Positions 15,423-15,550 of a stretch of DNA of 15,550 bases are shown here, in pieces. The first letter of the stretch is position 1; each line of letters starts with the position of its first letter. The notes beneath the pieces were generated by a model. That model saw only the letters and a program-made list of their open reading frames with translations. It was not told the DNA's origin and did no database searches. This stretch comes from Muribaculaceae bacterium (GTDB lineage: Bacteria; Bacteroidota; Bacteroidia; Bacteroidales; Muribaculaceae): positions 1 to 15,550 of the forward strand of contig JAEDFO010000054.1 in the NCBI GenBank assembly GCA_016292745.1, in the 5' to 3' direction. The translations under genes and the position numbers were made by a program.

Positions 15423-15550
15423 AAAATCCGGTAGTACATCGCTTTCAAAAGTGATGTGCTATCGGTGTAAAGTTCGGTGTAATATTCGTTGTAATATTTG
15501 TTATACTTTTCGGTGTAAAAGTCGTTATACTTTTCGGTGTAAAAGTCGTT
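15419..15550 (-). CDS. 3' end of an opposing ORF encoding a Tyr-rich tetrapeptide repeat
   Basis: Read on the minus strand, bases 15550 to 15419 are 43 uninterrupted codons and a TAA, and the frame is open at the right edge. The peptide is a four-residue repeat: the segments YTEK, YNDF, YTEK, YNKY, YNEY and YTEL are visible, followed by a unique tail ending in SLLKAMYYRIF. Tyr is at the first place of nearly every repeat. The stop overlaps the integrase stop tail to tail. It could be the end of a real protein with a repetitive C-terminus, or a 12-base DNA repeat that happens to stay open, since 12 is a multiple of 3. I do not recognise a family. The start lies outside the window. Confidence 0.45.
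   Translation of the reverse strand, partial: NDFYTEKYNDFYTEKYNKYYNEYYTELYTDSTSLLKAMYYRIF
15428..15465. terminator. Long hairpin just after the integrase gene
   Basis: CCGGTAGTACATC (15428-15440) pairs with GATGTGCTATCGG (15453-15465) along 13 positions with two G-U pairs, and CTTT/AAAG inside the loop could extend it. It starts six bases after the integrase stop. No T-run follows on the plus strand, so it may be a weak terminator or an mRNA 3'-protecting stem. It also lies inside the opposing reading frame. Confidence 0.5.
15465..15550 (+). repeat. 12-base tandem repeat array running off the window
   Basis: Seven consecutive 12-mers are visible: GTGTAAAGTTCG (15465), GTGTAATATTCG (15477), TTGTAATATTTG (15489), TTATACTTTTCG (15501), GTGTAAAAGTCG (15513), TTATACTTTTCG (15525) and GTGTAAAAGTCG (15537), then the first bases of another. 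The last four form two identical 24-base units (15501-15524 and 15525-15548). Divergence grows toward the integrase, as in arrays that expand from one side. Confidence 0.9.

Larger units (their letters stand above)
13939..15550 (+). mobile_element. Left end of a tRNA-associated integrative element
   Basis: Immediately after tRNA-Val the sequence becomes AT-rich (14281-14400 counts 45 G/C in 120, about 38%, against 50-60% in the preceding genes). It holds a tyrosine integrase, short repeats in the integrase leader and a tandem repeat array. This is the normal layout of an integrative element or prophage end. No conjugation, phage or cargo gene is within view, so the element type cannot be named, and the right end is outside the window. 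Confidence 0.55.

Noticed and set aside
15465..15550. CRISPR array
   Set aside because: The units are 12 bases with no spacers between them; it is a simple tandem repeat.

Overview
The window looks like a chromosomal stretch of a gut Bacteroidales, probably close to Muribaculaceae. The reasons are Bacteroidetes-type promoters (TTTG, about 20 bases, TAnnTTTG) before several genes, a Porin_10-like outer-membrane protein, a Ser-type sulfatase with a signal peptide, a C-terminal tail resembling a type IX secretion signal, and a tyrosine integrase of the Bacteroidetes type. The taxon is inferred from these features, not from a marker gene.

Left part (1-6260 and on to 8663). The window opens inside an AT-rich gene of unknown function (to 389). 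A GC-richer secreted GH85 endo-beta-N-acetylglucosaminidase follows at once (395-2500). Next is a pair made of a putative porin and a membrane-anchored solute-binding-like protein (2637-5440), then a pair made of an MgtC/SapB membrane protein and a large CPA2 cation:proton antiporter with two RCK_C domains (5550-8663).

Middle (8664-13627). A class II fructose-bisphosphate aldolase gene has a near-ideal promoter, a structured leader of about 100 bases and a strong rho-independent terminator. A secreted GH36 alpha-galactosidase follows and converges with a sulfatase on the minus strand, with a hairpin between them. GH85, GH36 and the sulfatase would all suit growth on host glycans (N-glycans, mucin-like or sulfated chains). 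No SusC/SusD pair or glycan sensor is visible, so this is not a classic polysaccharide utilisation locus.

Right part (13861-15550). A tRNA-Val(UAC) with its own promoter is followed directly by AT-rich DNA carrying a tyrosine recombinase. This is the usual layout for the end of an element integrated at the 3' end of a tRNA gene. The leader of the integrase gene holds two sets of short repeats: three tandem 10-mers, and three TTGCAAGT boxes of which one is a perfect palindrome. They are candidate arm sites or operators. Past the integrase, a 12-base tandem array runs off the window edge. Read on the minus strand it stays open and encodes a Tyr-rich tetrapeptide repeat whose stop codon overlaps the integrase stop. 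I regard the integrase leader and this repeat ORF as the least ordinary parts of the window.
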